Of a stretch of DNA of 64,000 nt, positions 35,570 through 44,301 are shown in pieces. The stretch is from Bradyrhizobium betae. GTDB lineage: Bacteria > Pseudomonadota > Alphaproteobacteria > Rhizobiales > Xanthobacteraceae. The DNA is taken from the NCBI RefSeq assembly GCF_004123905.1, contig NZ_MZXW01000021.1, forward strand, positions 124,001-188,000, read 5' to 3'. Numbering within the stretch: the first letter of the stretch is position 1; every line of letters starts with the position of its first letter. The notes under the pieces were generated by a model. That model saw only the letters and a list, made by a program, of their open reading frames with translations, had not been told where the DNA came from and ran no database searches. Made by a program: the position numbers and the translations under genes.

Positions 35570-36268
35570 ATGTTGAACTCAACCAAGCCAACACTGGGCG
35601 TCATCAGCGCCGAGCCCGAGCCGATCAAGCTCGACTGGTCGAGCACGGCACTCGTCATCATCGACATGCAGCGCGATTTCATGGAGCCCGGCGGGTTCGG
35701 CGAGACGCTCGGCAACGACGTCAGCCAGCTTGCGCGCGCGGTGAAGCCGATCGGTGCGCTGCTCAAGGCGGCGCGCGACACCGGCATGCTGGTGGTTCAC
35801 ACCCGCGAGGGCCATCTGCCCGATCTCTCCGATGCGCCGCCCGCAAAGGTCGAGCGCGGCGCGCCGTCATTGCGCATCGGTGATCCAGGCCCGATGGGGC
35901 GCATTCTCATTCGCGGTGAGGCCGGCCACGACATCATCCCCGAGCTCTATCCGCTCGACAGCGAGGTCGTGATCGACAAGCCCGGCAAGGGCGCGTTCTA
36001 CGCCACCGAGCTCACCGACGTGCTGGAGAAATACGGCATCGAGAATCTTCTGGTGTGCGGCGTCACCACCGAAGTGTGCGTCAACACCACCGTGCGCGAG
36101 GCCAATGACCGCGGCTATCGCTGCGTCGTCATCTCGGACGGCTGCGCATCCTACTTCCCCGAATTTCACGAGATGGGCCTGAAGATGATCAAGGCCCAGG
36201 GCGGTATCTTCGGCTGGGTCGCGGACTCAGCCGCAGTCTTGGAGGCAATGAAGACTTCGACCACATAG
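35570..36268 (+). CDS. Isochorismatase-family amidohydrolase, biuret hydrolase-like
   Basis: A 232-residue cysteine hydrolase. The triad residues are visible: D32 in LVIIDMQRDFMEPGGFGE, a Lys near residue 140 in VVIDKPGKGAFYATEL, and C170 in VCGVTTEVCVNTTVREAN. The C-terminal KAQGGIFGWVADS resembles the substrate-Gln region of biuret amidohydrolase (BiuH) and of ureidoacrylate-type relatives. Such enzymes release ammonia from biuret, carbamates or ureido compounds. A perfect sigma-54 promoter upstream and an NCS2 permease 11 nt downstream support a role in nitrogen scavenging. The exact substrate is inferred, not shown. Confidence 0.82.
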   Translation: MLNSTKPTLGVISAEPEPIKLDWSSTALVIIDMQRDFMEPGGFGETLGNDVSQLARAVKPIGALLKAARDTGMLVVHTREGHLPDLSDAPPAKVERGAPSLRIGDPGPMGRILIRGEAGHDIIPELYPLDSEVVIDKPGKGAFYATELTDVLEKYGIENLLVCGVTTEVCVNTTVREANDRGYRCVVISDGCASYFPEFHEMGLKMIKAQGGIFGWVADSAAVLEAMKTSTT

Positions 36269-36279
36269 GGGGTGATATC

Positions 36280-37944
36280 ATGAGCACATCGACGGGGACG
36301 GCCGGCAAATCTGAGATGAACAAGTCCGAGTTCAAGCCGGCACTATGGACATCAGGCGACTGGAACGCGTTTTTCGGCTTCGGCACCAACATCCTCGTCA
36401 ACATGCTGGTGCTCACGGGCCTGTTGCGCTTTGTCTTGAAGATGCCGGACTCACTCGTGTTCGGCCGAATCCTGCCCGCGCTTGGGCTGATGATGTGTCT
36501 GTCGACCTTCTACTACGCGTACCTCGCCTATCGTCTCGCGCAGAAGACCGGTCGCAGCGATGTCTGCGCGCTACCGTCAGGCGTCAGCGTGCCCCACATG
36601 TTCATTGTCACCTTCGTGATCATGCTGCCGATCACGATCAAGACCGGCGATCCGCTCAAGGGTTGGTCGGCGGGTCTGGTCTGGGTGTTCTTCCAGAGTT
36701 TTATCCTCATGATCGGCGGCTTCATTGCGCCTTTCATTCGTAAAATTACGCCGCGCGCGGCACTGCTCGGCACGCTCGCCGGCGTCTCCGTCACCTTCAT
36801 CTCGATGCGCCCTGCGCTCGAAATGTACATGACGCCGCAGATCGGTCTCGTGTGTTTCGCCATCATTCTGGTGAGCTGGTTTGGTGGCGTGAAGTACCCA
36901 AAGAGTATCCCGGCGGGCCTGATCGCGATCGCGGTCGGCATGATTATCGCCTGGGGCTCGAACCTGTTCGGGCTCAATCTCGGCGGACTGAGCATCAAGG
37001 GCGTCGGCGATGCCTTTGCCAGCTTCGGCTTCTCTGTGCCGATCCCGGCCGTGGGTTACGTCTTCTCCGGCTTCGAATTCCTCGGAATCATCCTGGTCAC
37101 AGCCATTCCGTTCGGCATCTACGACCTCGTCGAGGCCATGGACAATGTCGAGAGCGCGGAAGCGGCCGGCGACGAATATCCGACCACACGCGTGCTGACC
37201 GCCGATGGCGTCGTCAGCCTGATTGGCTGCCTGATGGGCAATCCGTTCATCAACGCCGTCTATATCGGCCATCCCGGCTGGAAGGCGATGGGCGGCCGCA
37301 TCGGCTACTCGGCTGCGACCGGCGTCATGGTGGTCGTGCTGGCCTGGTTCGGCATCATCCCGGTGCTGTTGGCGCTGGTGCCTGTCGTCGCGATCTCGCC
37401 GATCCTGCTCTATATCGGCATGCTCATCGGTGCGCAGGCGTTCCAGACTACGCCGGTCAAGCACGCGCCCGCGATCGTGCTAGCCTTGACCCCGCATCTT
37501 GCGGCCTGGGCCAAGCTCCAGATCGACACGATGCTGGGCTCGACCATGAATGCGGCGGCGACCGTCGGTGGCATGGCCGCCGACAAGGCCGACGCGGTCA
37601 AGACCGCCGCGATCGCGGCACTTCCGCAGCAGGGCGTGTTCTACCACGGGCTCGAGATCATGGGCGGTGGCTCCATCCTCGGTGGCCTCATCCTGGGCGC
37701 GATCGGTGTCTTCATCATCGAGCGTGACTTCGAGAAGGCTTCCGCCTTCGCGCTGGTCGGCGCGGTCCTCACCTATTTCGGCTTCATGCACGGTGAGTCC
37801 GTCGGCATCGGTGGCGGCTTTGGCGTCACGCCGTCCGTCGCCTTCGCCTATGCCGTCGTGGCCGCCGGACTGTACGTTCTCAGCCGTCGCACCAGCGAGC
37901 ACTACATTGCGCATGCGGACATGCACGCGGCACCGGCGGAGTAG
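36280..37944 (+). CDS. NCS2-family permease (nucleobase/ureide type)
   Basis: A 554-residue inner-membrane carrier with roughly 12-13 hydrophobic segments. The AzgA/NCS2-like features are DVCALPSGVSVPHMFIVTFV, the central IPFGIYDLVEAMDNVESAEA, LIGCLMGNPFINAVYIGHPG and LLYIGMLIGAQAFQTTPVKH. A soluble insert rich in Ala (residues ~415-440) separates the last helices. Family members import purines, pyrimidines or related ureides with protons. It begins 11 nt after the amidase with an AGGGGGTG ribosome site and ends at a strong terminator, so the two genes form one sigma-54-driven operon; the carrier probably brings in the amidase substrate. Confidence 0.82.
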   Translation: MSTSTGTAGKSEMNKSEFKPALWTSGDWNAFFGFGTNILVNMLVLTGLLRFVLKMPDSLVFGRILPALGLMMCLSTFYYAYLAYRLAQKTGRSDVCALPSGVSVPHMFIVTFVIMLPITIKTGDPLKGWSAGLVWVFFQSFILMIGGFIAPFIRKITPRAALLGTLAGVSVTFISMRPALEMYMTPQIGLVCFAIILVSWFGGVKYPKSIPAGLIAIAVGMIIAWGSNLFGLNLGGLSIKGVGDAFASFGFSVPIPAVGYVFSGFEFLGIILVTAIPFGIYDLVEAMDNVESAEAAGDEYPTTRVLTADGVVSLIGCLMGNPFINAVYIGHPGWKAMGGRIGYSAATGVMVVVLAWFGIIPVLLALVPVVAISPILLYIGMLIGAQAFQTTPVKHAPAIVLALTPHLAAWAKLQIDTMLGSTMNAAATVGGMAADKADAVKTAAIAALPQQGVFYHGLEIMGGGSILGGLILGAIGVFIIERDFEKASAFALVGAVLTYFGFMHGESVGIGGGFGVTPSVAFAYAVVAAGLYVLSRRTSEHYIAHADMHAAPAE

Positions 37945-37966
37945 GCATCGACTTCAATTGTTGCGG

Positions 37967-37999
37967 AACGGCCGGGCTGTGTCCCGGCCGTTTCTTTTT
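37967..37999 (+). terminator. Rho-independent terminator
   Basis: A perfect 10 bp stem, AACGGCCGGG at 37967-37976 and CCCGGCCGTT at 37983-37992, with loop CTGTGT and a T-rich tail TTTCTTTTT. It ends the amidase-NCS2 transcript. Confidence 0.9.
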
Positions 38000-38079
38000 C
38001 CCGGGTCAGCTGATGCGGGGCTATGTTCAAGCGCTACCTCGGCTGTCTTGCCTGACTTGGCCAAGCTGCTCTACTCTCG

Positions 38080-39093
38080 ATGGCAGACAAGCTCTCAACG
38101 GGCCTTTCGATGCTGCCGCTGGACCATCCACTTTGGAAGAAGCTGGACGACGCGCATCGCGATCGGGACATTCCGCAACTGCTGGCCAGACTTTCGGAAG
38201 CTTGGGACGACGAGAGCGCGAGGTCACTCTTATGGGACTGCTTATGTCACCAGGGCACGTGTTATGGGGCAACTTATGCCGCGATCCCGCATCTTCTGAC
38301 GATTGCGCAAGTCGACGCCAACCGGCACCAACGGCTCGAAATCGCGCTCTTCTGCGGATACGTCGTGCTCAACGCGTTGATGCCTGGCCACCAAGGCGAA
38401 GATCAATCGCTTTCCGGACTTCCCCAGACCCTTGAAGAATGGGATCAAAAGCTCGACTGCTATCGTGATCTCGTCGCGCGCCTTGAAGGGCCGGGCAGGT
38501 TGAACGCGCATCATGAACGTACGATATTGTTGCCGCGCTATAAGCAGATCTTGCTTGCGGGGGCGATCGTTGGCTCAGACCTCGGTACGATCGAGGAGAT
38601 CAGGCGCGAATTCCTGTCCTCTCTGACGGCCGTGAGCGAGATATGTGAGCGCGCACTTCTGGAAAACCGTGGAGATGAGAATGTTGTGATGCCGCTGCTC
38701 GGAGGCCTCGCCGCGACAGACAGGCGTCTCGATCTTGGCCATCTTTTCCATCAGGGAAGAGAAGGTTGGTTGAAGTGTAGGCAATGCCGTTTGGACTATC
38801 AGTATGCCCTGTTTGGAAGTCAGGTGGTCCTCTATGCCGAAGAAGGTTCTTCGACGTCTGCAGCAGGGTTCGATCAGCGGCCACTTCTTGATCTGAAAGA
38901 GGGAACGGCGTCGAGATGTGACGTCCTTGTCGAGCCTGTCGACGACAGCAAGGCCCTCGTTTCCTCGATCGGGCGGATGATCCTGCTCGCGGACCGGGCG
39001 CAGGCTCGGTCGCCTGCCGTGCTTCTGCGTCATTTCCTCGGCAGCTTCCGCTGCCGGCGCTGTGGTACGAGTGCCCCGGTCTGTGGCGACTAA
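38080..39093 (+). CDS. Hypothetical protein resembling polymorphic-toxin immunity proteins
   Basis: A 337-residue soluble protein without signal peptide. The N-terminal part has LPLDHPLWKKLDDAHRDRDI, LLWDCLCHQGTCYGATYAAI and PHLLTIAQ; this HQG-x-x-Y-x-A-x-Y-A-A-x-PHL pattern recurs in HEAT-like proteins found next to secreted toxins. The middle is helical. The C-terminal third carries two Cys pairs, WLKCRQCRLD and FRCRRCGTSA plus a final Cys, which could form a zinc ribbon. No clear ribosome site precedes the ATG at 38080; ATG 38110 is an alternative. Codon use looks less GC-biased than in the flanking genes. There is no toxin gene beside it. Function unknown. Confidence 0.7.
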   Translation: MADKLSTGLSMLPLDHPLWKKLDDAHRDRDIPQLLARLSEAWDDESARSLLWDCLCHQGTCYGATYAAIPHLLTIAQVDANRHQRLEIALFCGYVVLNALMPGHQGEDQSLSGLPQTLEEWDQKLDCYRDLVARLEGPGRLNAHHERTILLPRYKQILLAGAIVGSDLGTIEEIRREFLSSLTAVSEICERALLENRGDENVVMPLLGGLAATDRRLDLGHLFHQGREGWLKCRQCRLDYQYALFGSQVVLYAEEGSSTSAAGFDQRPLLDLKEGTASRCDVLVEPVDDSKALVSSIGRMILLADRAQARSPAVLLRHFLGSFRCRRCGTSAPVCGD

Positions 39094-39100
39094 GGCACAG

Positions 39101-39925
39101 CTACCCGCCCTTGACGGCCCCCGCCGTGAGCCCGGCTACGATCTGGCGCTGGGCAAACACCGTCAGCAGCAGCACCGGGAGCGTCACGATCAGCGCGGCA
39201 GCTGCGAGCGGGCCCCAGCTCAACTGGTCGAACGAGATCATGTTGTAGACCGCAACGGGCAGGGTGCGCGTCTCGCGTCCCGCCAGCACGATGCCGAACA
39301 CAAAATTGTTCCAGGAGAAGATCACGGCCAGAATGAAAGCGACCGCGATGCCGGGCTTGGCGATCGGTAGCGCAACGTGGCGGAACACCTGCCAGCGCGT
39401 GGCGCCGTCGATCAGCGCGGCTTCCTCCAACTCCAGCGGCGTGGTTTCGAAATAGCCGATCATGATCCAGATCACGATCGGCACCGTCACCACCAGATGA
39501 ATGATGATCTGCGGCACCAGCGTGCCCAGCAGGCCGAGCCACTGGAACAGCAGGAACAGCGGGATCAAATAGGACAGGCCGGGCGTGATGCGCGCGATGA
39601 GGATCACGATGGCGGATTTGTGCGCAGCCATGCGCGCGATGCCGTAGCCGGCGGGCACGCCGACCATCAGCGCAAGCGCGGTCGCACTGCCCGTGACGAT
39701 CAGGCTGTTGATGAAATAGGTCAGGAAGCGGTTGGAGGCGAGCACGTCGGCATAGTTCTTCCAGGCGATATGCTCGGGGAAGAACACCGGCGGGTAGGCA
39801 GCGTTGTCGATCTCGAATTTGAGCGACAGCGACAGCATCCAGAGGAAGAACAGGATGGCCGGCGATACGATGACGAACACCGAAAGCCACAGGCCGATTT
39901 TGCCGATGATCTGACGGGGTGTCAT
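39101..39925 (-). CDS. Carbohydrate ABC transporter permease (MalG-like)
   Basis: A 274-residue inner-membrane permease with six hydrophobic helices. The cytoplasmic EAA loop is ELEEAALIDGATRWQVFRHV with the downstream ALPIAKPG, and the C-terminus ends in TAGAVKG, typical of MalG-type partners. It works with the permease encoded just upstream, overlapping it by 4 nt (ATGA). No ATP-binding subunit is encoded in the window. Confidence 0.9.
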   Translation of the reverse strand: MTPRQIIGKIGLWLSVFVIVSPAILFFLWMLSLSLKFEIDNAAYPPVFFPEHIAWKNYADVLASNRFLTYFINSLIVTGSATALALMVGVPAGYGIARMAAHKSAIVILIARITPGLSYLIPLFLLFQWLGLLGTLVPQIIIHLVVTVPIVIWIMIGYFETTPLELEEAALIDGATRWQVFRHVALPIAKPGIAVAFILAVIFSWNNFVFGIVLAGRETRTLPVAVYNMISFDQLSWGPLAAAALIVTLPVLLLTVFAQRQIVAGLTAGAVKGG

Positions 39926-40860
39926 GCGTCGCTCGCGATTTCTGTCCACAGCATGCGCTGACGGGCGTAGAGCATCACGGCTGCAAGGGCGACGATGAGG
40001 AGGAAGAACACCACCGCGATTGCCGAGCCGTAGCCGAGGTCGTAATAGGTGAAGGCGACGCTGTAGAGATAGATATTGATCGTCTCCGACGCCGAGCCCG
40101 GGCCGCCCTGCGTGATCGCGAAGATGATGTCAAAGCTCTTCACCGCGTCGATCATGCGGATCATGCCGGCGATGAACAGGAACGGCATGATCAGCGGCAG
40201 CGTGATGAAGCGGAACACCTGCCAGAGATTGGCGCCGTCGATCTGCGCACTCTCATAGGGCTCGGTCGGGATGGCGGCGAGGCCGCCGAGCACGATCAGC
40301 ATGACCAGCGGCGTCCATTGCCAGGTCTCGACCAGCACCAGCGAGGGAATGACGGTCGCGGGATGAAACACCCAGAGCTGCGCGGGGATGCCGACCAGCG
40401 ACAGCAAATAGTTCAGCACGCCGAGCTGCGGGTGGAACATCATGGTCCAGACCAGCGCGATCGCGACGGGTGTCGCCATCATCGGCATGATGAAGACACC
40501 GCGCAGAAAACCGCGGCCGGCGAATTTCTGGTGGAACACCACGGCCGCGAACGTGCCGAGCACCAGCGGCAGCAGCACCGACAGCGCGGTGTAGGCGATG
40601 GTGTGCACCACGGACTCGAGAAAGCGCGGATCGCTGGCCAGCCGCAGATAATTCGAGAACCCGACGAAGGTGGTCGGCGAGCCGACCTTCCACTCGTTCA
40701 GGCTCATCCAGATGGTGAAGACCCAGGGGAAGATGATGATCGCGAGTACGACGACCAGCGCCGGCACCACGAACGGCCAATAGGACGGCGGCCGCAATTC
40801 CTTCTCCGGCGCGGCACCAGACTGTGCCGCAGCCGGAGTCGATTGTGTCAACGCACTCAC
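39922..40860 (-). CDS. Carbohydrate ABC transporter permease (MalF-like)
   Basis: A 312-residue inner-membrane permease with an extended N-terminal tail and six main helices. It carries FPWVFTIWMSLNEWKVG near the first helix, and an EAA loop read as PYESAQIDGANLWQVFRFIT with LPLIMPFL. It is the heterodimer partner of the MalG-like protein. It overlaps both neighbours by 4 nt, so binding protein, MalF and MalG are translated as one coupled unit. Confidence 0.9.
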   Translation of the reverse strand: MSALTQSTPAAAQSGAAPEKELRPPSYWPFVVPALVVVLAIIIFPWVFTIWMSLNEWKVGSPTTFVGFSNYLRLASDPRFLESVVHTIAYTALSVLLPLVLGTFAAVVFHQKFAGRGFLRGVFIMPMMATPVAIALVWTMMFHPQLGVLNYLLSLVGIPAQLWVFHPATVIPSLVLVETWQWTPLVMLIVLGGLAAIPTEPYESAQIDGANLWQVFRFITLPLIMPFLFIAGMIRMIDAVKSFDIIFAITQGGPGSASETINIYLYSVAFTYYDLGYGSAIAVVFFLLIVALAAVMLYARQRMLWTEIASDA

Positions 40861-42179
40861 GTCTTTTCGCTACGCTCCAGGATCGGCCGGTACTGGTCGT
40901 TCGCCTTCTTCAACTCGGCCGCGGGATCGGCGCCTGATAGCGTGGCGGTGAGTGCCGCGCCGACGATGTCGCGGAATTCGGCGACCGGGATCACGACGGG
41001 CAGCCCGAGCTTGCTGATCTTGCCTGACTCGATCACCGACTGCAGCCACTCCTTGGTCTTCACGCCCTTCTGGACCTCGGGATCGCCGAGGATCGAGTTG
41101 CGGAACGGCACACCGCCGCCGGCCTGCAGCAGCCGCGCGCCCTGCTGCTTCGAGACCGCCCACTGGCAGAGCAGATAGGCGGCTTCCTTGTTCTTGCTCG
41201 CCGCCGCAATGCCGATGCCGTCGCCATAGGTCGAGGAATATTGTCCCTTGGGCCCGGCGGGCACGACGGTGTAGCCGACCTTGCCGACGACGCGCGAGGC
41301 GGCCGGATCTTCCAGCGGCGGCGCCCAGCCGACGCCGTCGATCCACATCGCGGACCTTCCTTGCGTGAAGGAGGCCATCGACTCCATCCAGTTGAAGCCG
41401 GCGACGCCGGGCGGGGCGGTTTTCGTCAGCAGTGTCTGGTATAGCTTGGTCGCGGCGATGGCTTCCGGACCGTCGGTCAGGATGTTGCCTTTGGCATCGA
41501 GGAATTCGCCGCCATAATCGAGGAAGAAGTTGCTCCACATCGCCATGTTGGCATTGCGCAAGCCTCGTCCGACGAAGCCGTAGATGCCTTCCTTGGGATC
41601 GGTCAGCTTCTCGGCAGCCGCGACCATCTCGTCGAGGGTTTTGGGGACGGCGACGCCCTTCTTCGCGAACAGCTCCTTGTTGTAATAGAGGATGAAATAG
41701 TCCACCGACCAGGGCAGCGACAGCATCTGGCCCTTGTCGTTCTTGGCGTATTGCAGGCCTGCGGCGGAAAAATCGCTCTCGACGAGGTCGGGCGCGGTCA
41801 GATTGGGGTCCTTCATGAAGGGCGTCATGTCGGCGAGCCAGCCGGCCTTCTCGAACTGCCGCTTCTGCACGTGATAGCTGAGATGCACGACGTCAAAGCT
41901 CGGCCGGCCCGAGGTGAACTCGATCACCACCTTCTGGCGCTGCTGCTGCTCGGGGATCTGCTCCGCTTCGACCTGGATGCCGGTGAGGTCGGTGAATTCC
42001 TTGAGGTTCTTTTGCAGATTGTCGCCGCGCGGACCCTTGGCGAGGATCACCTCCAGCTTAGTCCCGGCATATTTCTTCCAGTTGACCTCGGCGCGCGCCG
42101 GTAGTCCCGTCAGGCTGAGCGCGCCAGCCGCTGCGGTCCCGGTCAAGAGCGTACGGCGCGAGATTCTGGTGTCGACCAC
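40857..42179 (-). CDS. Extracellular sugar-binding protein (TAT-exported)
   Basis: A 440-residue family 1 solute-binding protein. The signal sequence has a twin-Arg motif SRRTLLTG followed by a hydrophobic stretch ending LPARAE (residue ~31). Mature features are VILAKGPRGDNLQKNLKEF, FDVVHLSYHVQKRQFEKAGW, LADMTPFMKDPN, LSLPWSVDYFILYYNKELFA and FTQGRSAMWIDGVGWAPP, matching UgpB/MalE-type proteins. It binds an oligosaccharide or sugar derivative for the two permeases downstream. TAT export of an ABC binding protein suggests folding before export. Confidence 0.9.
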   Translation of the reverse strand: MVDTRISRRTLLTGTAAAGALSLTGLPARAEVNWKKYAGTKLEVILAKGPRGDNLQKNLKEFTDLTGIQVEAEQIPEQQQRQKVVIEFTSGRPSFDVVHLSYHVQKRQFEKAGWLADMTPFMKDPNLTAPDLVESDFSAAGLQYAKNDKGQMLSLPWSVDYFILYYNKELFAKKGVAVPKTLDEMVAAAEKLTDPKEGIYGFVGRGLRNANMAMWSNFFLDYGGEFLDAKGNILTDGPEAIAATKLYQTLLTKTAPPGVAGFNWMESMASFTQGRSAMWIDGVGWAPPLEDPAASRVVGKVGYTVVPAGPKGQYSSTYGDGIGIAAASKNKEAAYLLCQWAVSKQQGARLLQAGGGVPFRNSILGDPEVQKGVKTKEWLQSVIESGKISKLGLPVVIPVAEFRDIVGAALTATLSGADPAAELKKANDQYRPILERSEKT

Positions 42180-42264
42180 TTCTAGTCCTCCCCTTGTGAC
42201 TCATCGTCTTTGGAGGCGGATACTAGCGACCGCGCCGCGTCTGCCTAGTCCTAATTCGCGCCGA

Positions 42265-43044
42265 TCAGGGCCTCACGGCCGGTGTCTCCATCGGCAGGCC
42301 GCGCGCCCGCGACATCAGATAGAGCTCGAGCGCGACCAGCTCCGGCGCGCCGTAATCGTAGGCCTGGGCGCGAACGCCGCTCATGCAGCTGCGCAAGCGC
42401 CGCTCCAGCGATCCCAACGTCTGCCATTCCAGCCGATACAAGGGATAGCCGGTCGGCTGCGCTTGCGTGATCGGTGCGCCAGCAAGACGCCTGTCAAAGT
42501 TGTCGTCGTGGCAATTGGTGCACGCGAGGTTGAGCTGGCCCTCGCGCTGCATGAAGAGGTCGCGGCCCTGCGCGAGGAACGGCTTCAGCTCCGGATCGTC
42601 GCCAGCGGTGATAGCGACGCCGCGCGACTGGTGGGCGACGAAGGCGGAAAGTGCCAGCAGGTCACGGCTCTCATAGGGGAGCGGGCTCGCCTGCTGATGA
42701 TTGGCGCGGCAGAGATTGATGCGCTGGTCGAGCGTGACAGGGCGCGCCAGCGCCTTGTCGAAGGCGGGATAGCGCGCCGCCACGCCCTTCATGCTGCCGC
42801 GCGCATCGCCGTGGCAATCCGCGCAGGCTTTTTCGGCGCTACCTGTTTTTTTCGCCCAGAGCGCCTCGCCGTCGAGCACGAACAGCATGCCCGGATTGGC
42901 GGTGTCGTCATCCTGCATGGCGCGCGTGTCCGGACCCATGAAGGTGTAGCCGGACCGGCGCGCATCGGACGGGATTTCGCCGGCAACCAGGGCAGGGGCC
43001 GCGGCCAACAATGTGGCCGCCGCTATCGCGCGCCAAGAGATCAT
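42265..43044 (-). CDS. soxA: Sulfur oxidation c-type cytochrome SoxA
   Basis: A 259-residue exported cytochrome with signal peptide AAATLLAAAPALVAG. Two CxxCH haem sites are present, CADCH (~residue 79) and CTNCH (~172), making it the dihaem type. The conserved late Cys that carries the active-site persulfide ligand is seen in RRLRSCMSGVRAQ. SoxA pairs with SoxX to couple thiosulfate to the carrier Cys of SoxY. The ATG at 43044 overlaps the soxZ stop by 4 nt. Confidence 0.9.
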   Translation of the reverse strand: MISWRAIAAATLLAAAPALVAGEIPSDARRSGYTFMGPDTRAMQDDDTANPGMLFVLDGEALWAKKTGSAEKACADCHGDARGSMKGVAARYPAFDKALARPVTLDQRINLCRANHQQASPLPYESRDLLALSAFVAHQSRGVAITAGDDPELKPFLAQGRDLFMQREGQLNLACTNCHDDNFDRRLAGAPITQAQPTGYPLYRLEWQTLGSLERRLRSCMSGVRAQAYDYGAPELVALELYLMSRARGLPMETPAVRP

Positions 43045-43358
43045 TCGACCGTGATCGGGGCCGATGCGGTCGACGAATAGCCGTTGTCGCCGATCCATTC
43101 GAATTCGAACTTGCCGCTCTCCTTCGCCACCGTGAAGAAGGAGAGATATGGGTTGGCGGCGATCGCCGGAAACAGGTCAGCACGGAAAACTTCGGTGCCG
43201 TTGTAGCGGCAGGTAAAGCTCGTGATGATGTCGCGCGGCACCAGCGCGCCGTCCGCGGTGTGGCGGAAGCCGGTTTCCATGATGTGCGAGGTCAGCGTGC
43301 GGATCTCGATGATGTCGCCGCGCTTGGCCTTGGCCGGAACGTTGATGAGCGCGGCCAT
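43041..43358 (-). CDS. soxZ: Thiosulfate oxidation carrier complex protein SoxZ
   Basis: A 105-residue immunoglobulin-like protein without signal peptide, as SoxZ is co-exported with SoxY. Motifs are AKRGDIIEIRTLTSHIMETG, VPRDIITSFTCRYNGTEVFR and ANPYLSFFTVAKESGKFEFE. Its ATG shares a base with the soxY stop (TGATG), and its GAGGAG ribosome site (43367-43372) lies within the last codons of soxY. Confidence 0.93.
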   Translation of the reverse strand: MAALINVPAKAKRGDIIEIRTLTSHIMETGFRHTADGALVPRDIITSFTCRYNGTEVFRADLFPAIAANPYLSFFTVAKESGKFEFEWIGDNGYSSTASAPITVE

Positions 43359-43825
43359 CAGTTCATCTCCTCGGTGCAGGCGGCTAGCGTCACGACGATC
43401 TCGGTGGCGACCTGCCAGAACGTGTCGTCGGAGAGCCGGGCGATGGCAACCACCTTCTGGGTGTCGGCGAGGCGGATCCTGGTTGAGACCTGGGCACGGC
43501 CGGAGGCGGCGTTGAGATAAAAATTGCCGATGTTGGGCTGCGGGTTCTTCTCGTTGAAGACGTGGATGCTCTTGACGTAATCGTTCGCCGTCATCGGGCT
43601 TGCGACGCTGACCGTCATCGGCACGGTGTTGCCGTTCTCGACCAGCGGCGGAATGTCGAGCTTGACCTTGCCGGTGCGAATCTGGGCTTCGCCGACGACG
43701 TTGCGGATCGCGGTGTTGAGCATCGCCGGCGTCGCTTGAAGTGGCCGCATTGTCACGATCGGGATCGTCCCGGCGATCGTGACGCCTCCGGTGAGGCTCA
43801 GGAATTGTCGTCGTGTGGTCGGCAT
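43358..43825 (-). CDS. soxY: Thiosulfate oxidation carrier protein SoxY with atypical C-terminus
   Basis: A 155-residue protein with a TAT-type signal (TTRRQFLSLTGGVTIAG). The mature domain shows IPPLVENGNTVPMTVSV, SPMTANDYVKSIHVFNEKNP and GRAQVSTRIRLADTQKVVA, all typical of SoxY. Canonical SoxY ends in GGCGG, whose Cys carries the sulfur intermediates. Here the protein ends VTLAACTEEMN: the Cys (C150) is kept but the glycines are replaced and five residues follow it. The triplets for T-E-E contain the GAGGAG ribosome site of soxZ. Carrier function is therefore likely but not assured. Confidence 0.88.
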   Translation of the reverse strand: MPTTRRQFLSLTGGVTIAGTIPIVTMRPLQATPAMLNTAIRNVVGEAQIRTGKVKLDIPPLVENGNTVPMTVSVASPMTANDYVKSIHVFNEKNPQPNIGNFYLNAASGRAQVSTRIRLADTQKVVAIARLSDDTFWQVATEIVVTLAACTEEMN

Positions 43826-43833
43826 GAACAGTC

Positions 43834-44301
43834 CTAGTCCCGAAGCGTTGCAAGAAAAGCCACGATGTCCTCGATCTCCGCGGCGGATAATATCGGCTTG
43901 TCGGCGAAATTGCGCCCAACCCGCACGAGGCCGTCATTGCGATAATAGGACGGCATGATGGTCTTCGGGTTGAAGCGCGACGCATCGACCAGCCGCAGCC
44001 GCAACTGGCCCGCCGACCACCAGTTCCCGGTACCTTTGAGGTCGGGTGCAAGGTCACCCTGGAACCGTACTTCCGGGAACGGACCGGAATGGCAGAGGAT
44101 GCAGGTCGTGGTGCGCGCCAACACCAGCGCGCGTCCACGCGCGGGATCACCTGGCGAATCCGTGAGGGACTGCGGGATGGTGTCACCGATGATCTTGTAA
44201 GGCACGAGCTCATCGGCTCTTGCTCCGCAAGCCAGGGCTCCGCAGGCCAGCACAAGGCCGGCGGCGATCAGCGCTGCGATATGGAGGGGTGCACTAGCCA
44301 A
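43834..44301 (-). CDS. soxX: Sulfur oxidation c-type cytochrome SoxX
   Basis: A ~155-residue monohaem cytochrome. A hydrophobic leader (IAALIAAGLVLACGALAC) precedes SoxX-type sequence: the haem site CILCHSGPFPEVRFQGDLA, DLKGTGNWWSAGQLRLRLVD, and the Met ligand in PKTIMPSYYR. It forms the SoxAX complex with SoxA. No ATG is available near the expected N-terminus; the TTG at 44301, overlapping the soxF stop by 8 nt, is the best start, and upstream in-frame ATGs would run deep into soxF. Confidence 0.87.
   Translation of the reverse strand: MASAPLHIAALIAAGLVLACGALACGARADELVPYKIIGDTIPQSLTDSPGDPARGRALVLARTTTCILCHSGPFPEVRFQGDLAPDLKGTGNWWSAGQLRLRLVDASRFNPKTIMPSYYRNDGLVRVGRNFADKPILSAAEIEDIVAFLATLRD

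Noticed and set aside
43041..44255. A 404-codon minus-strand frame containing soxZ at its end
   Set aside because: Only the last 106 codons are SoxZ; the upstream part overlaps soxY and soxX in another frame. The real start is 43358.
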